A stretch of DNA of 42,435 nt from assembly GCA_016234115.1 (NCBI GenBank), contig JACRHD010000040.1, positions 1 to 42,435 on the forward strand. Direction: 5' to 3'. Positions within the stretch are counted from its first letter, which is position 1, and each line of letters starts with the position of its first letter. Positions 22,979 to 31,244 of this stretch are shown here, piece by piece. The notes under the pieces are model-generated. The model had not been told where the DNA came from and made no database searches. It worked only from the letters and a program-made list of their open reading frames with translations. The DNA comes from Nitrospirota bacterium (GTDB lineage: Bacteria; Nitrospirota; Thermodesulfovibrionia; UBA6902). The position numbers were made by a program, and so were the translations under genes.

Positions 22979-23371
22979 TTACCTGGGTTCCCCGACCAGT
23001 TCATTCTCCTTAAACTTCCACCCTGCTTTTTTAAGGAGGGAGGCGGGAATAATCTTATATGACGGGGCGATGTCCTCAGTATGCTGCAACAGGTACTCGA
23101 CCAGCTTGTTTGTTTCCCGGTGCTGATCAATGTTGATAATAATGTCTGCGCTGCCTGCGGCCGCATCGTGTTTGACCGGCTGTTTGATCCACGCCTCCGG
23201 CATTTCCTGAAGGTCGGAAGGATCGCTGAAGGCCGGTCCCGTCAGACCCGCAAGAGGTTCGTGATGGGCCTGGACCGCAGGGGCGGAAATGGAAAGAGAC
23301 AGCGCTCCGGCAAGGCAGGCTGCAAAAAGTTTCCGGCGGTTGATTTTTAGATTATTAAGGTGGGTATTCAT
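22979..23371 (-). CDS. secreted protein of unknown function, possibly the N-terminus of a broken sensor
   Basis: This ~130-residue protein has a signal peptide: basic NRRKL, then LFAACLAGALSLSISAPAVQA and a likely cleavage site after AVQA. The mature part has INIDQHRETNKLVEYLLQHTE and ends EPR at a TAA. I do not recognise the family. GGAGGTGACACG gives a strong ribosome binding site for the ATG at 23371; the frame is open further upstream without support. The next codons after the stop continue in frame into the kinase linker. The gene may therefore be either complete or the N-terminal half of a sensor kinase cut by a nonsense mutation. Confidence 0.65.
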   Translation of the reverse strand: MNTHLNNLKINRRKLFAACLAGALSLSISAPAVQAHHEPLAGLTGPAFSDPSDLQEMPEAWIKQPVKHDAAAGSADIIINIDQHRETNKLVEYLLQHTEDIAPSYKIIPASLLKKAGWKFKENELVGEPR

Positions 23372-23629
23372 CGTGTCACCTCCAAAAGCTGATCTTATTT
23401 TGTTATAAATAATTATTAGTTGCAATCCATGCCTTGAGGCATGGTGAGCAGGCATGGATCAGAGGCATGACGGCGGCAGGCAGGTGTGACGGCCAATTAA
23501 GAACATCACTCGTCGCTTGTTACATGGTATGCGTTAAGAAAATTTGGGACAGCACAAGGTGGGGCGGGGAGAAATTTGCTGAAACATGAAGTTAAGGATT
23601 AAATCGCCGTTCTTAATCGGTCGGCTGCG

Positions 23630-23980
23630 TCAGGCGACCGATGTCTTCTCCGCGGTGCATTTAAGGCTGTTCACTAATTCGATATATTCCCAATTGGTAT
23701 GCAGCACTTCGACGCCGATGCCGTTAATAACATTTTGCGTTTTTGTCATCCGTATTACCCTGACAGGCACTCGTAACAACTTGTTTTCCGAGGGAATAAT
23801 TATTTCGATTTTTGAGTCGAAGGGGAACAGCATCTTCTTAATGCTTATAAACATCCCGTTTTCCGAAAGGTTTGTGACCGTCCCGTGATAATCGTTATCA
23901 CAGCAGTAAAATCTTACCCTGATATCCGACCGGACCCTTTCAAAGGCCCTTTTCTGTATATGCCGCGGCGTATTAATCAT
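23630..23980 (-). CDS. PilZ-domain protein
   Basis: This 116-residue protein has a PilZ pattern: an Arg-rich start (KRAFERVRSDIRVRF) that supplies an R-x-x-x-R c-di-GMP site, then NLSENGMFI (the D/N-x-S-x-x-G motif). A beta-barrel segment with IGVEVL closes the domain. It probably senses cyclic di-GMP. Its ATG is one base past the stop of the upstream PilZ gene, so the two are co-translated. The spacer 23372-23629 on its other side holds no gene I can support. Confidence 0.85.
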   Translation of the reverse strand: MINTPRHIQKRAFERVRSDIRVRFYCCDNDYHGTVTNLSENGMFISIKKMLFPFDSKIEIIIPSENKLLRVPVRVIRMTKTQNVINGIGVEVLHTNWEYIELVNSLKCTAEKTSVA

Positions 23981-23981
23981 C

Positions 23982-24335
23982 TTAAGATGGTCTTATGTTT
24001 TTGTTCAGCCACAAGTCATAGGCGAAATCCAGGATTTCACTTTTGGCTTCCGTGTCCATTTCTACGATGCTGATGCCTGCAAGCCATTTGCCTTCAACTT
24101 GACGCTGCCACACGATATTGCCTCTCGTGGTGATATAAATATCCGAAATGGGATGTTTGACTTTTAATTCAAGAGATTGTAATGTCATGTCCCGGTTTTC
24201 GGATTCAATACAGCATCCGTCACGCGAAAAATTCCTTGTAAGGCCCGCAATATAAGGCGCCGCATCATCAGCCGGTTTAAAAATGATCTCAAGGGGCACA
24301 TCGAACCTGATGTATCTTCGTCTGTCAGCCTGCAT
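23982..24335 (-). CDS. PilZ-domain protein
   Basis: This 117-residue protein begins MQADRRRYIRFDVPLEI. RRRYIR fits the c-di-GMP-binding R-x-x-x-R and NFSRDGCCI fits the second motif. A C-terminal helix follows (LDFAYDLWLNK). GGAGGTGGAAAC precedes the ATG. It is the first gene of a two-gene PilZ operon. A GGDEF-EAL protein that could supply or remove the ligand is encoded at 37.9 kb. The spacer 24336-24582 contains an inverted repeat (GCGGTCAGCCATCAGCAATC / GCTGATTGCCTGACCGC, about 24517-24585) and no gene. Confidence 0.87.
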   Translation of the reverse strand: MQADRRRYIRFDVPLEIIFKPADDAAPYIAGLTRNFSRDGCCIESENRDMTLQSLELKVKHPISDIYITTRGNIVWQRQVEGKWLAGISIVEMDTEAKSEILDFAYDLWLNKNIRPS

Positions 24336-24582
24336 GTTTCCACCTCCCTAAGGCGATTTAACTTCATAGTGCCGTCAGCCACTCAATAGCAATTAATTTA
24401 GCAAATTCAATGCCTTGCCGTAACAGGCTGATTTATAGGGATTTGTTGTATTCGTAATGCGTTGATATTTTGACGAAATGAATGATTTCAGACGCTTTTT
24501 CGGATGGAGCAAACAGCGGTCAGCCATCAGCAATCAGCTTAGGCAAAATGTTTATTGAGCTGAATGCTGATTGCCTGACCGC

Positions 24583-25341
24583 CTACTTAATTCCGTATTT
24601 CTCCCTTACTGCTTTTATCTTGCCGCAGGTGTAATCGCCTTCAGGGCAAGGGGTGTAAAGACATCCGGGGCCTGCCTTATGAAACAGGGTGGGGGCCGCT
24701 TTCTTAACGAGTTTCAGCATTTCTTCCGCCATATGCCGTACTTCCCATTGGGCCCGGTTGCAGCATCTCTGTCTGAAGAAATGGAGCAGTTCCCGCGCGT
24801 TCATTGTGACCATTATCTTTGTCTCCGCGGCGTTAGGCAGTACAAAGCGCGCGTCCTGGTTTGCGGACTCGCCTTTTATTCCTCTCTCATTGAGCCGTTC
24901 GATCAGAAGGTCATAGGCATTCTGGGCTTCCGCCATAAAGTTCCTGAATATTTTATTTGCTTCGGCGTCGTCTTTAATCGACGGAGGAATAACGTAGTCA
25001 AAAGTCGGCTGCTGACCGCTGACTGCTGACCGCTGTCCGCTTTCACTCACATATCTCTGAGACTGCTGGCTGTAGGATGCAAGTCTGTGCCTGACAAGCT
25101 GGTGAGAGCAGGCCCTTGAAATGCCTTCGATTGCGAATGTGAAAGAGGCGTGTTCGATAGGGCTCATGTGTCCCATCTTTACGAGTTTTTCAACAAATGC
25201 CTTTTGATCTTTGGCTTCGATTTTATCTTTCAGGGATGCGATGTCCGAAGGGCTGTAACACAGCTTTGCCGCCATCGCCACAGTCTCTTCAGGACCAGGC
25301 GTATGACGCAGGAGGATCACTTTTAATTTTGTTTCGGGCAA
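24583..25341 (-). CDS. thyX: FAD-dependent thymidylate synthase, with an in-frame repeat insertion
   Basis: This 252-residue enzyme makes dTMP using FAD, NADPH and methylene-THF. The signature R-H-R-x-x-S-x-x-x-x-S-x-R is intact as RHRLASYSQQSQR. Right after it, the residues SGQRSAVSGQQ (about 100-112) are encoded by a GCTGACCGCTGACTGCTGAC-type repeat (25009-25042). They are absent from the usual family pattern. The start is TTG with AAGGAG 5-6 bases upstream. The C-terminus ends in a CPEGDYTCGKIKAV tail, which is longer than in short ThyX forms. No other gene overlaps. Confidence 0.95.
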   Translation of the reverse strand: MPETKLKVILLRHTPGPEETVAMAAKLCYSPSDIASLKDKIEAKDQKAFVEKLVKMGHMSPIEHASFTFAIEGISRACSHQLVRHRLASYSQQSQRYVSESGQRSAVSGQQPTFDYVIPPSIKDDAEANKIFRNFMAEAQNAYDLLIERLNERGIKGESANQDARFVLPNAAETKIMVTMNARELLHFFRQRCCNRAQWEVRHMAEEMLKLVKKAAPTLFHKAGPGCLYTPCPEGDYTCGKIKAVREKYGIK

Positions 25342-25428
25342 TGGTTCTCCTTGTTTCGTAAGAGAGTTTGTTCAAGATAATAAACCTATCCCGATTTATA
25401 TGTCAATTTAAAGAGGGGGCCGATACCG

Positions 25429-25606
25429 GAATCCACCACCTAACCACGGAGGTCACAGAGAACAGATTAATTAATCCGCAGATTACACAGATTTCACAGA
25501 TTGAAACAATATTTCTAAATACATCTGTGTTAATCAGTGTAATCTGTGGATTAATATTTTATTTTTTCCTCTGTGGTCTCTGTGGGTTGTCTTTTGATGG
25601 TGAATC
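25429..25606. repeat. ~178-bp element, family D, copy 1
   Basis: Sequence units such as CCGCAGATTACACAGATTTC and its mirror CAGTGTAATCTGTGGATTAA make the core a long inverted repeat. The outer parts (AACCACGGAGGTCACAGAG / CTCTGTGGTCTCTGTGGG) also mirror. The whole element recurs in opposite orientation at 37440-37611. Together with flanks it fills the spacer 25342-25684 between thyX and the chemoreceptor; no gene is present there. Confidence 0.93.
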
Positions 25607-25684
25607 CGGGGATACGCAGCGTTATTAAAGAAATATTCCAAATGACCGATAAAATATCATACTTCACACTTTGAGGGAGATTTC

Positions 25685-27388
25685 ATGCAAATAAAAGACC
25701 TGAAGACGAGGGACAAGATTATCCTCTGTTATGCCGCGCCCCTTGTTGTTATGATCCTTTTCGGAGTATGGACATTATTAACCAGTTCAACCATATCCGG
25801 TCAGGTCAGGTCGGTGAGGGAAAAGAACGTCGAGTTTGCCCTTGTTGCCGAACGCATGAGCAAAGATATCGTAGAAATCCAGCAGTGGCTTACCGACATA
25901 TCGGCAACACGCGGGGAGCGCGGTCTGGACGACGGCTTTGATGAGGCCCGGAAACACTATGATCTGGTTGTTTCAGGTTTGTCGAGTTTTAAGGGAAAAT
26001 ATGAGTCTGAAAATAATACTGCGGGGGTCCGAAAGGTCCGTGACCTGAGGGAAAGAGTGGACGCATATTATGAGACCGGCAAAAAGATGGCAAATGCCTA
26101 CATTCAGGATGGGACCGACGCAGGGAACGATGTGATGGGAGAATTCGATAAGACGTCCGAAGAGCTGACCGAAGTCCTTGAGCCCTTTGTCGGTGAGCAG
26201 TTGAAAGAGATGGAAACCGGTCTTGGAATTATCTCTTCCTCAATAGCCAAAATAAGAAACGGGATATTGATGATAACTCTGCTGCTCCTGATCGTCGGGA
26301 TACTGAGCAGTCTGTTTTTGACCCGTTCCATAACAGGGCCTCTTAATGAAGGCGTGGCAGTTGCCGACAGGCTGGCTGATGGAGACGTAGGCATTGAAAT
26401 CAGTATGGACAGGGGGGATGAATTCGGACGCCTGAAGTCGTCATTGAAAACCGTCGTAGATAATCTGGGAAAAGTCGTGGGAGAAATAAAAGACGTAGCG
26501 GGCACGGTCGCAAGTAATTCGGAAGAAGTCTCGGCAACGGCAGAGCAGATCAGCCAGGGAATAAACGAGCAGGCAAGACAGATCGAACAATCAGCCGTGG
26601 CCGTAGGTGAAGTGTCTGATACGATAGTGGAAGTCTCAAGAAATGCCGCTGACGCCTCTGAGGCGGCGAAAGAATCCGTCAGCACCGCCGGCGAAGGGAA
26701 GTTGATTGTTGAACAAACCGTGACGAGCATGATGAACATAGCCGGAAATGTGGAGACGTCATCCCGCACGATTATAGAGCTGGGAGAGAGCAGCAGGCAG
26801 ATAGGGAACATAATCGATGTTATAAATGATATCGCGAGTCAGACCAATCTCCTCGCCCTTAACGCGGCCATTGAAGCCGCGCGCGCCGGAGAACAGGGCA
26901 GGGGCTTCGCCGTGGTGGCTGATGAGGTCAGGAAGCTGGCCGAAAAAACAGGGAAGGCGACCGAGGAAATTACGGCAATGATCAACAGGATTCAGATCGA
27001 GACGGGACAGGCAGTGCAGGGAATGTTGAAAAACAAGGCGGACGCGGAAGATGGCGTACAACTGGCAAACAGGGCCAAAGAATCCCTGGAGAAGATCGTG
27101 CATATGTCTGAGAAGTCCCTTGAGATGGTGCGCTCGATAGCGACCTCGACGGAAAAACAATCTTCCGCCGTGGGCCGGGCCTCTGAAGGCATAGATAATT
27201 TTGTCACCGTGTTCGGCACCTTGACTGATGCCGTCGGGCAGATCAATGCGTCTACGGCCGAGCTTGCCAGGGTGGCAGGGGGAATGAACAATCTGGTGTC
27301 CTGGTTTAAGACAGGACACCGCGCCGGAAAAGAAGGTGTCCTTGTCCCGTCACAAGACCGCGTCCGGTTCCGGACGGAAAGCTCTTAG
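25685..27388 (+). CDS. methyl-accepting chemotaxis protein
   Basis: This 567-residue transmembrane receptor has a first membrane helix about 13-32 ([17 protein letters not shown]) and a periplasmic four-helix-type sensor of about 160 residues. A second membrane helix is at about 193-213 ([18 protein letters not shown]). HAMP follows, then the long coiled-coil signalling domain. The hairpin tip ([20 protein letters not shown], then [14 protein letters not shown]) is intact and contacts CheA/CheW. There is no C-terminal methylation-tether pentapeptide. GAGGGAGA precedes the ATG. No other chemotaxis gene is nearby. The ligand is unknown. Confidence 0.95.
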   Translation: MQIKDLKTRDKIILCYAAPLVVMILFGVWTLLTSSTISGQVRSVREKNVEFALVAERMSKDIVEIQQWLTDISATRGERGLDDGFDEARKHYDLVVSGLSSFKGKYESENNTAGVRKVRDLRERVDAYYETGKKMANAYIQDGTDAGNDVMGEFDKTSEELTEVLEPFVGEQLKEMETGLGIISSSIAKIRNGILMITLLLLIVGILSSLFLTRSITGPLNEGVAVADRLADGDVGIEISMDRGDEFGRLKSSLKTVVDNLGKVVGEIKDVAGTVASNSEEVSATAEQISQGINEQARQIEQSAVAVGEVSDTIVEVSRNAADASEAAKESVSTAGEGKLIVEQTVTSMMNIAGNVETSSRTIIELGESSRQIGNIIDVINDIASQTNLLALNAAIEAARAGEQGRGFAVVADEVRKLAEKTGKATEEITAMINRIQIETGQAVQGMLKNKADAEDGVQLANRAKESLEKIVHMSEKSLEMVRSIATSTEKQSSAVGRASEGIDNFVTVFGTLTDAVGQINASTAELARVAGGMNNLVSWFKTGHRAGKEGVLVPSQDRVRFRTESS

Positions 27389-27552
27389 CCGGACCGGGAC
27401 TCTCTTAGACGACTCCTTTGCTATTCAGGAGATGATTCTTAAGAAAGGCGCAGCTTATGGTGAAACTCCCGTGCTCGACAGCGATGGTGCGTGTGGTCAG
27501 TATGGGAGGCATTCACTCCGGAATATACTTGCGCCGTGTAGAAAAAATTCGC

Positions 27553-27581
27553 TTGACATTAATTTTTTGTTTCTGTATTCT
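27553..27581 (+). promoter_or_regulatory. strong sigma-70-type promoter in a gene-poor spacer
   Basis: TTGACA (27553-27558) and TATTCT (27576-27581) are separated by exactly 17 bases of AT-rich DNA. Transcription would begin near 27588. The next 250 bases hold no supported gene, so an unrecognised small RNA or a decayed gene is possible. An inverted repeat CAAGGAA/TTCCTTG lies about 27692-27719, without a T-run. Confidence 0.6.
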
Positions 27582-27838
27582 ACGTTGCATATCTGAAACT
27601 GATCGGATAGTTAAGCCCTGTTCTCAATGGGGTTTTTCGGGGACAAATGGTTGAAGGAATCGTCGAAACAACGCTAATGTAATTGTCGATCAAGGAAAAA
27701 AGATAATTTTATTCCTTGAAGATGAGGGTTTGAAAATTACTAATCCTGCAAGAAAATAATTTTAGATAATGCGCATCGTCGTGTTAATACATTTTCAATA
27801 AAGAAGTCGGGTTTTGTTTTTCTTAGCTATGAGGGGAC

Positions 27839-27979
27839 ATGGCCGAAGTTAAGATTCCTAACTTTGACGGGGTTAGGGACCGGCACGGGCTCGCCGGACA
27901 ATGCATGGAGGTCCCGTTAGATAAGATCCTTTTTTCTGACGGGATTTCCCCCTCATTTTATAAAAAACTATTTCAGTAA
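27839..27979 (+). CDS. possible 46-residue small protein
   Basis: ATG at 27839 opens a 46-codon frame (begins MAEVKIPNFDGVRD, ends YKKLFQ) with GAGGGG three bases upstream. Amino-acid composition is protein-like. No relative is recognised. It lies in the 780-bp spacer between the chemoreceptor and the PEP-CTERM gene, about 250 bp downstream of the promoter at 27553. It may be a real small gene or a fragment. Confidence 0.35.
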   Translation: MAEVKIPNFDGVRDRHGLAGQCMEVPLDKILFSDGISPSFYKKLFQ

Positions 27980-28167
27980 TTGTGCGAGGAGATCCACCTT
28001 TTTTGTGGAGAAAAGATATGTAAACCCTCTTCTTCGAGGTTGAACATAACGAGACCGATATGTTTAAAATGATAATTTTGCATTTATTATTTAAAATGAA
28101 TTTTTCTTATTATCTCCGCGAACTCTCCGGTAAAATGCCGTTCCAGAATAAAAAGGAGAAAATTGTT

Positions 28168-28848
28168 ATGAAGAGGGGACTATTGAGAAGCATCTCATTA
28201 TCACTGATGATTATTTTTACGGCAATTCCATCACAAAATTATGCCTCAACCGCATTTCGCGTTGACCTGGATGCAAATGAACCCGGCTTGCAGAAGGAGT
28301 TGTGGGTAATGCCCGGCGATAGCTTTACTGCGAACATTGAGCTTGTTCTGACCGACAGCAGCGACAGCATAAGTTCTTTCGGCTTTTCCCTGTGGTGGGA
28401 CACTGATGAACTGGACATTGCCGGGCCGGAGGGTGTTGTTACGGCTTTCGTAGCCGACGGATGGCGGGATTTATCATATTTAAATATACAGACTCCTTTT
28501 ATAAACAATTTCGCACAAGTCAGTTTTAATTCCTCTGAAGGACCGTTAACGGCAGTAATTGCATCAATAGACTGGACAGCGGGCAATCCTCAAACGGACA
28601 GGCCCATGGACGTGACCCCCGGTATCTACGGCCGGTTCGATGAATTCTATGACGGAAATGCCGGAACAATAACGCCGCATTTCGAAAGCGGGAAAATAAA
28701 TCTCTTGCCTGAGCCGGCAAGTCCGGCGCTGTTTCTGTCGGGTATCGGGGCGTTGACTGCGGGTCTCTGTCGCAGGAGAGTCGGGTTTTTTTTCAAGTTG
28801 GTGAATGAAGGGAAAAAAAAAGGTGCTGACCTGAGGGGACACGCTTAA
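28168..28848 (+). CDS. PEP-CTERM sorted exported protein
   Basis: This ~226-residue protein has a signal peptide (MKRGLLRSISLSLMIIFTAI..., likely cut near NYAS). The beta-rich body begins FRVDLDANEPG and resembles cohesin-like or PEP-CTERM anchored adhesin domains. A C-terminal sorting signal is present: LPEPASPALFLSG, a hydrophobic stretch, and CRRR. Exosortase/EpsH would process this signal. The frame is open from 28060, but AAGGAG ten bases before the ATG at 28168 decides the start. Usually the chain ends soon after the arginines; here about 24 extra residues follow. These are encoded partly within the terminator hairpin, so the original stop may have been lost. Confidence 0.85.
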   Translation: MKRGLLRSISLSLMIIFTAIPSQNYASTAFRVDLDANEPGLQKELWVMPGDSFTANIELVLTDSSDSISSFGFSLWWDTDELDIAGPEGVVTAFVADGWRDLSYLNIQTPFINNFAQVSFNSSEGPLTAVIASIDWTAGNPQTDRPMDVTPGIYGRFDEFYDGNAGTITPHFESGKINLLPEPASPALFLSGIGALTAGLCRRRVGFFFKLVNEGKKKGADLRGHA

Positions 28849-28907
28849 ATTTTTGGTAGGCTCTTGGCAAGGCAGGAAAAACTTTAAGCAAAGGTCAGCA
28901 CCTTTTT
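28816..28907. terminator. bidirectional terminator / nested palindrome
   Basis: AAAAAGGTGCTGACCT (28816-28831) mirrors AGGTCAGCACCTTTTT (28892-28907). GCTTAAA and TTTAAGC form a second nested pair inside. T-runs on both strands suit the convergent genes on either side. The size (92 bp) and nesting are larger than a plain terminator, so it may derive from a mobile repeat. Confidence 0.85.
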
Positions 28908-28915
28908 ATTTTTAT

Positions 28916-29227
28916 TTACTTTGCCGACGCAGCGTATTTTTGCCCCGGTTTTAATAATGTGAACTTGGCAGCGTCCTCTTCCTGTTTGACGGACTTAAAA
29001 AAATCGCACGACATGCAGGAGACGGATTTCTGCGCAAAATCACCCTGGACCTTGCCGCCGCAGAAAGTGCCTGCAACGGCCCAGCACATACGACCGCCGT
29101 TCTTACCTCCGTTTAATCCGCCGCAGGAACCCTCAGTTGTAGCAGGGCATACGCCCATTTCCTTGGATTTCGCTCCACCCGGTTCTCTGCCGCATTTCTT
29201 GAATTCCCAGCAATTTAATTTCGCCAT
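28916..29227 (-). CDS. two-CW domain protein
   Basis: This 103-residue cysteine-rich protein begins MAKLNCWEFKKCGREPGG. A second module has CWAVAGTFCGGK and then CMSCDFF. The two Cys-Trp motifs with spaced cysteines match the small two-CW proteins often found in metal- and sulfate-reducing bacteria. Metal or cluster binding is likely but the role is unknown. AAGGAGG precedes the ATG at a spacing of about nine bases. It converges on the PEP-CTERM gene through the shared terminator. Confidence 0.85.
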   Translation of the reverse strand: MAKLNCWEFKKCGREPGGAKSKEMGVCPATTEGSCGGLNGGKNGGRMCWAVAGTFCGGKVQGDFAQKSVSCMSCDFFKSVKQEEDAAKFTLLKPGQKYAASAK

Positions 29228-29339
29228 TTTTCCAATCCTCCTTTCCCCGTTAATTGAACCCCTACTTGTATTCTTTCTGATGGTCTTATCGGCACATATA
29301 AGAAAAACTTTAGGAATTAAAATTAAATGGGAGAAAGGC

Positions 29340-29627
29340 GGTGTATCCTTTCAAATTGAGACCAATCAACTATTAACGAAAGGAGACACCACCATGAGTA
29401 AGGGTATCACCGGGACGGTTAAGCCGTCAAGAGCGACGTATCAGGTATTGGAGGAAATGGTTCGTTTAAAGGTACAGGAATACATCCAGGAGATTCTGGA
29501 AGATGAGATCGAGGAATTTTTGGGCAGGAAGAAATCCGAAAGGATCAAGCCGGTCGATGGAACGCCTGGGTATCGGAACGGACCGGGGAAGCGGATGGGA
29601 TTTATGTGTACCTCCCGGAGGTTATGA
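29340..29627 (+). pseudogene. truncated IS256-family transposase
   Basis: The sequence GGTGTATCCTTTCAAATTGA at 29340 looks like an IS256-type left end. An ATG at 29394 with AAGGAGAC upstream opens a 77-codon frame. The N-terminal motif IEEFLGRKKSER and the GYRNGPGKR segment are typical of the first ~75 residues of IS256 transposases. The frame then runs into unrelated sequence and stops. All DDE catalytic residues are missing, so this is a dead fragment. The longer frame starting at 28959 is antisense to the two-CW gene and not real. Confidence 0.85.
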
Positions 29628-29738
29628 ATAATCCCGCCTAAAGTAAATCCCCGGCTATGACGATAACGGAACAGATGAAGTGACTTGATTTACGTCGTCT
29701 GTCTCGTAAAGCCTGTAGTGACGCCGGGAGGTGCTTGT

Positions 29739-31229
29739 TTGAGGACGGTCCTGTTCATTTGTTCTATCATGCTGTCATGCATTATTATCAGTTGCGGCGG
29801 CGGCGGCGGCGGCGATGTCCCGGCTGGGAGTTTGTCGTACAGCCCGCCTTCAATTGATGAAAACGGCGACGGCACTGTCGGCGCAGATAATTATGACAAC
29901 TCTCCGTTCGGTTTTCACCCCGCATCTATAGAAAAATCCGGATACGGCAACAAAGGCTATTTCGATGCGCAAAACATAGGCGTTAGATGGTCCAGACCCG
30001 CTTTATATGCCTTCTGGGTAAGGGTGCAGCCCGACATAAACAGCCCGGATTATAACTGGAACCAGTATGACATAATCTATGGGGGCGTTCCCAGCGGCAT
30101 GAATACTCTGGCGAATATTGAAATACAACCTAAGACATGGAATGCGACGTCTTACCGGGTGAAAGACTCATACCTGCCCGTTGATGAGGCGAAATATACT
30201 GCTTTCGTAAAGGCGCTGGTAGAGAGATATGACGGAGACGGGATTGACGATATGGCCGGATTGACCGTCCCGGTCAAATACTGGCAGGCCGGCAACGAAC
30301 CTCATGTTACAATGAGCGGCTTTGCCGGGTTTCAGAGAATGACATACCTGGCCGTCAAGGACGCCTGCCCGTCCTGCAAGGTCCTTATAGGCGGCGCTAC
30401 CGGCACAAATGTTACCGATTATATCGATTATATCGACCGGATATTTATGCCCATACTGACGGAGCTCAACGGCGATTACGCGGACATAATTGATTTTCAC
30501 TGGTATGGGGACGCAATGGGGGACTACAGGGAAAGCAGCATTGTATATGATCATATTAAAGCGGCCTTATCGAGCGCCGGCTTTGCAGCGGACATACCGG
30601 TATGGATCACGGAAATGGGCAGTTTCAGCGGAACCGCGACGACCGGAGAATATCGTGGCGTCAATCAAACCGAGGCCCGGCAGGCCGGGGATTATATAAA
30701 GCGCTATGTCTACTCTTTGTCTTTAGGAATAAAAAAGATCTTTCCGGCGTTCGGCCTGATCGAGGGCTTTAGGGGCATTGACGGATATTTCGATCATACC
30801 GGGCTTATATATGACGGAGAGGGCGACGATCCGGGTCTGGGCGTCAGGAAGCTCGGATATTACTCCTATAAACTGATGACGGATACCCTCGAAGGGGCGA
30901 GATGGGACCAAGTCGAAACCATTCGGGAATCAGATAATGTTTACATATACAAGTTTACCAAAAACGGCAAAAGCATCTTTGTGGCATGGTGGGATTACTT
31001 TAATGAGACTGATTATAGCGGCGGCGACATCAAGACAGTCGCGCTGGACACCGATTTCACCGGCGCTGCCTATATTACAAATGCGGTCCCAAACGCTGAC
31101 GCCGGTTTAAACTTAAATGCGGGAGACTATCCGGATTTCTTTGAAAAAACAGCGGCGCAGACGGCGACCGACGGGCAAATCACACTCCACCTGCAGGAAA
31201 GCCCCTTGTTTATACAAGACGGCGATTGA
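29739..31229 (+). CDS. glycoside-hydrolase-like lipoprotein (clan A barrel)
   Basis: This ~496-residue protein has a lipoprotein signal (RTVLFICSIMLSCIIISC, then six glycines). A TIM-barrel follows whose two catalytic acids are recognisable: the acid/base in WQAGNEPH (about 182) and the nucleophile in WITEMGS (about 288). The pattern fits clan GH-A (GH5/GH39-like); exact family and sugar are unknown. FHWYGDAMGD and WWDYFNE also fit barrel-edge aromatic positions. The frame is open from 29685. However, GGGAGG seven bases before the TTG at 29739 and the start of the signal peptide favour that start. A beta-sandwich-like tail ends the protein. It may act on extracellular polysaccharide. Confidence 0.82.
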   Translation: MRTVLFICSIMLSCIIISCGGGGGGDVPAGSLSYSPPSIDENGDGTVGADNYDNSPFGFHPASIEKSGYGNKGYFDAQNIGVRWSRPALYAFWVRVQPDINSPDYNWNQYDIIYGGVPSGMNTLANIEIQPKTWNATSYRVKDSYLPVDEAKYTAFVKALVERYDGDGIDDMAGLTVPVKYWQAGNEPHVTMSGFAGFQRMTYLAVKDACPSCKVLIGGATGTNVTDYIDYIDRIFMPILTELNGDYADIIDFHWYGDAMGDYRESSIVYDHIKAALSSAGFAADIPVWITEMGSFSGTATTGEYRGVNQTEARQAGDYIKRYVYSLSLGIKKIFPAFGLIEGFRGIDGYFDHTGLIYDGEGDDPGLGVRKLGYYSYKLMTDTLEGARWDQVETIRESDNVYIYKFTKNGKSIFVAWWDYFNETDYSGGDIKTVALDTDFTGAAYITNAVPNADAGLNLNAGDYPDFFEKTAAQTATDGQITLHLQESPLFIQDGD

Positions 31230-31244
31230 TCCCGCTACAGCGGG

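Noticed and set aside
26104-26811. 235-codon minus-strand frame
   Set aside because: Antisense to the chemoreceptor; Ser/Thr-rich composition typical of a shadow frame.
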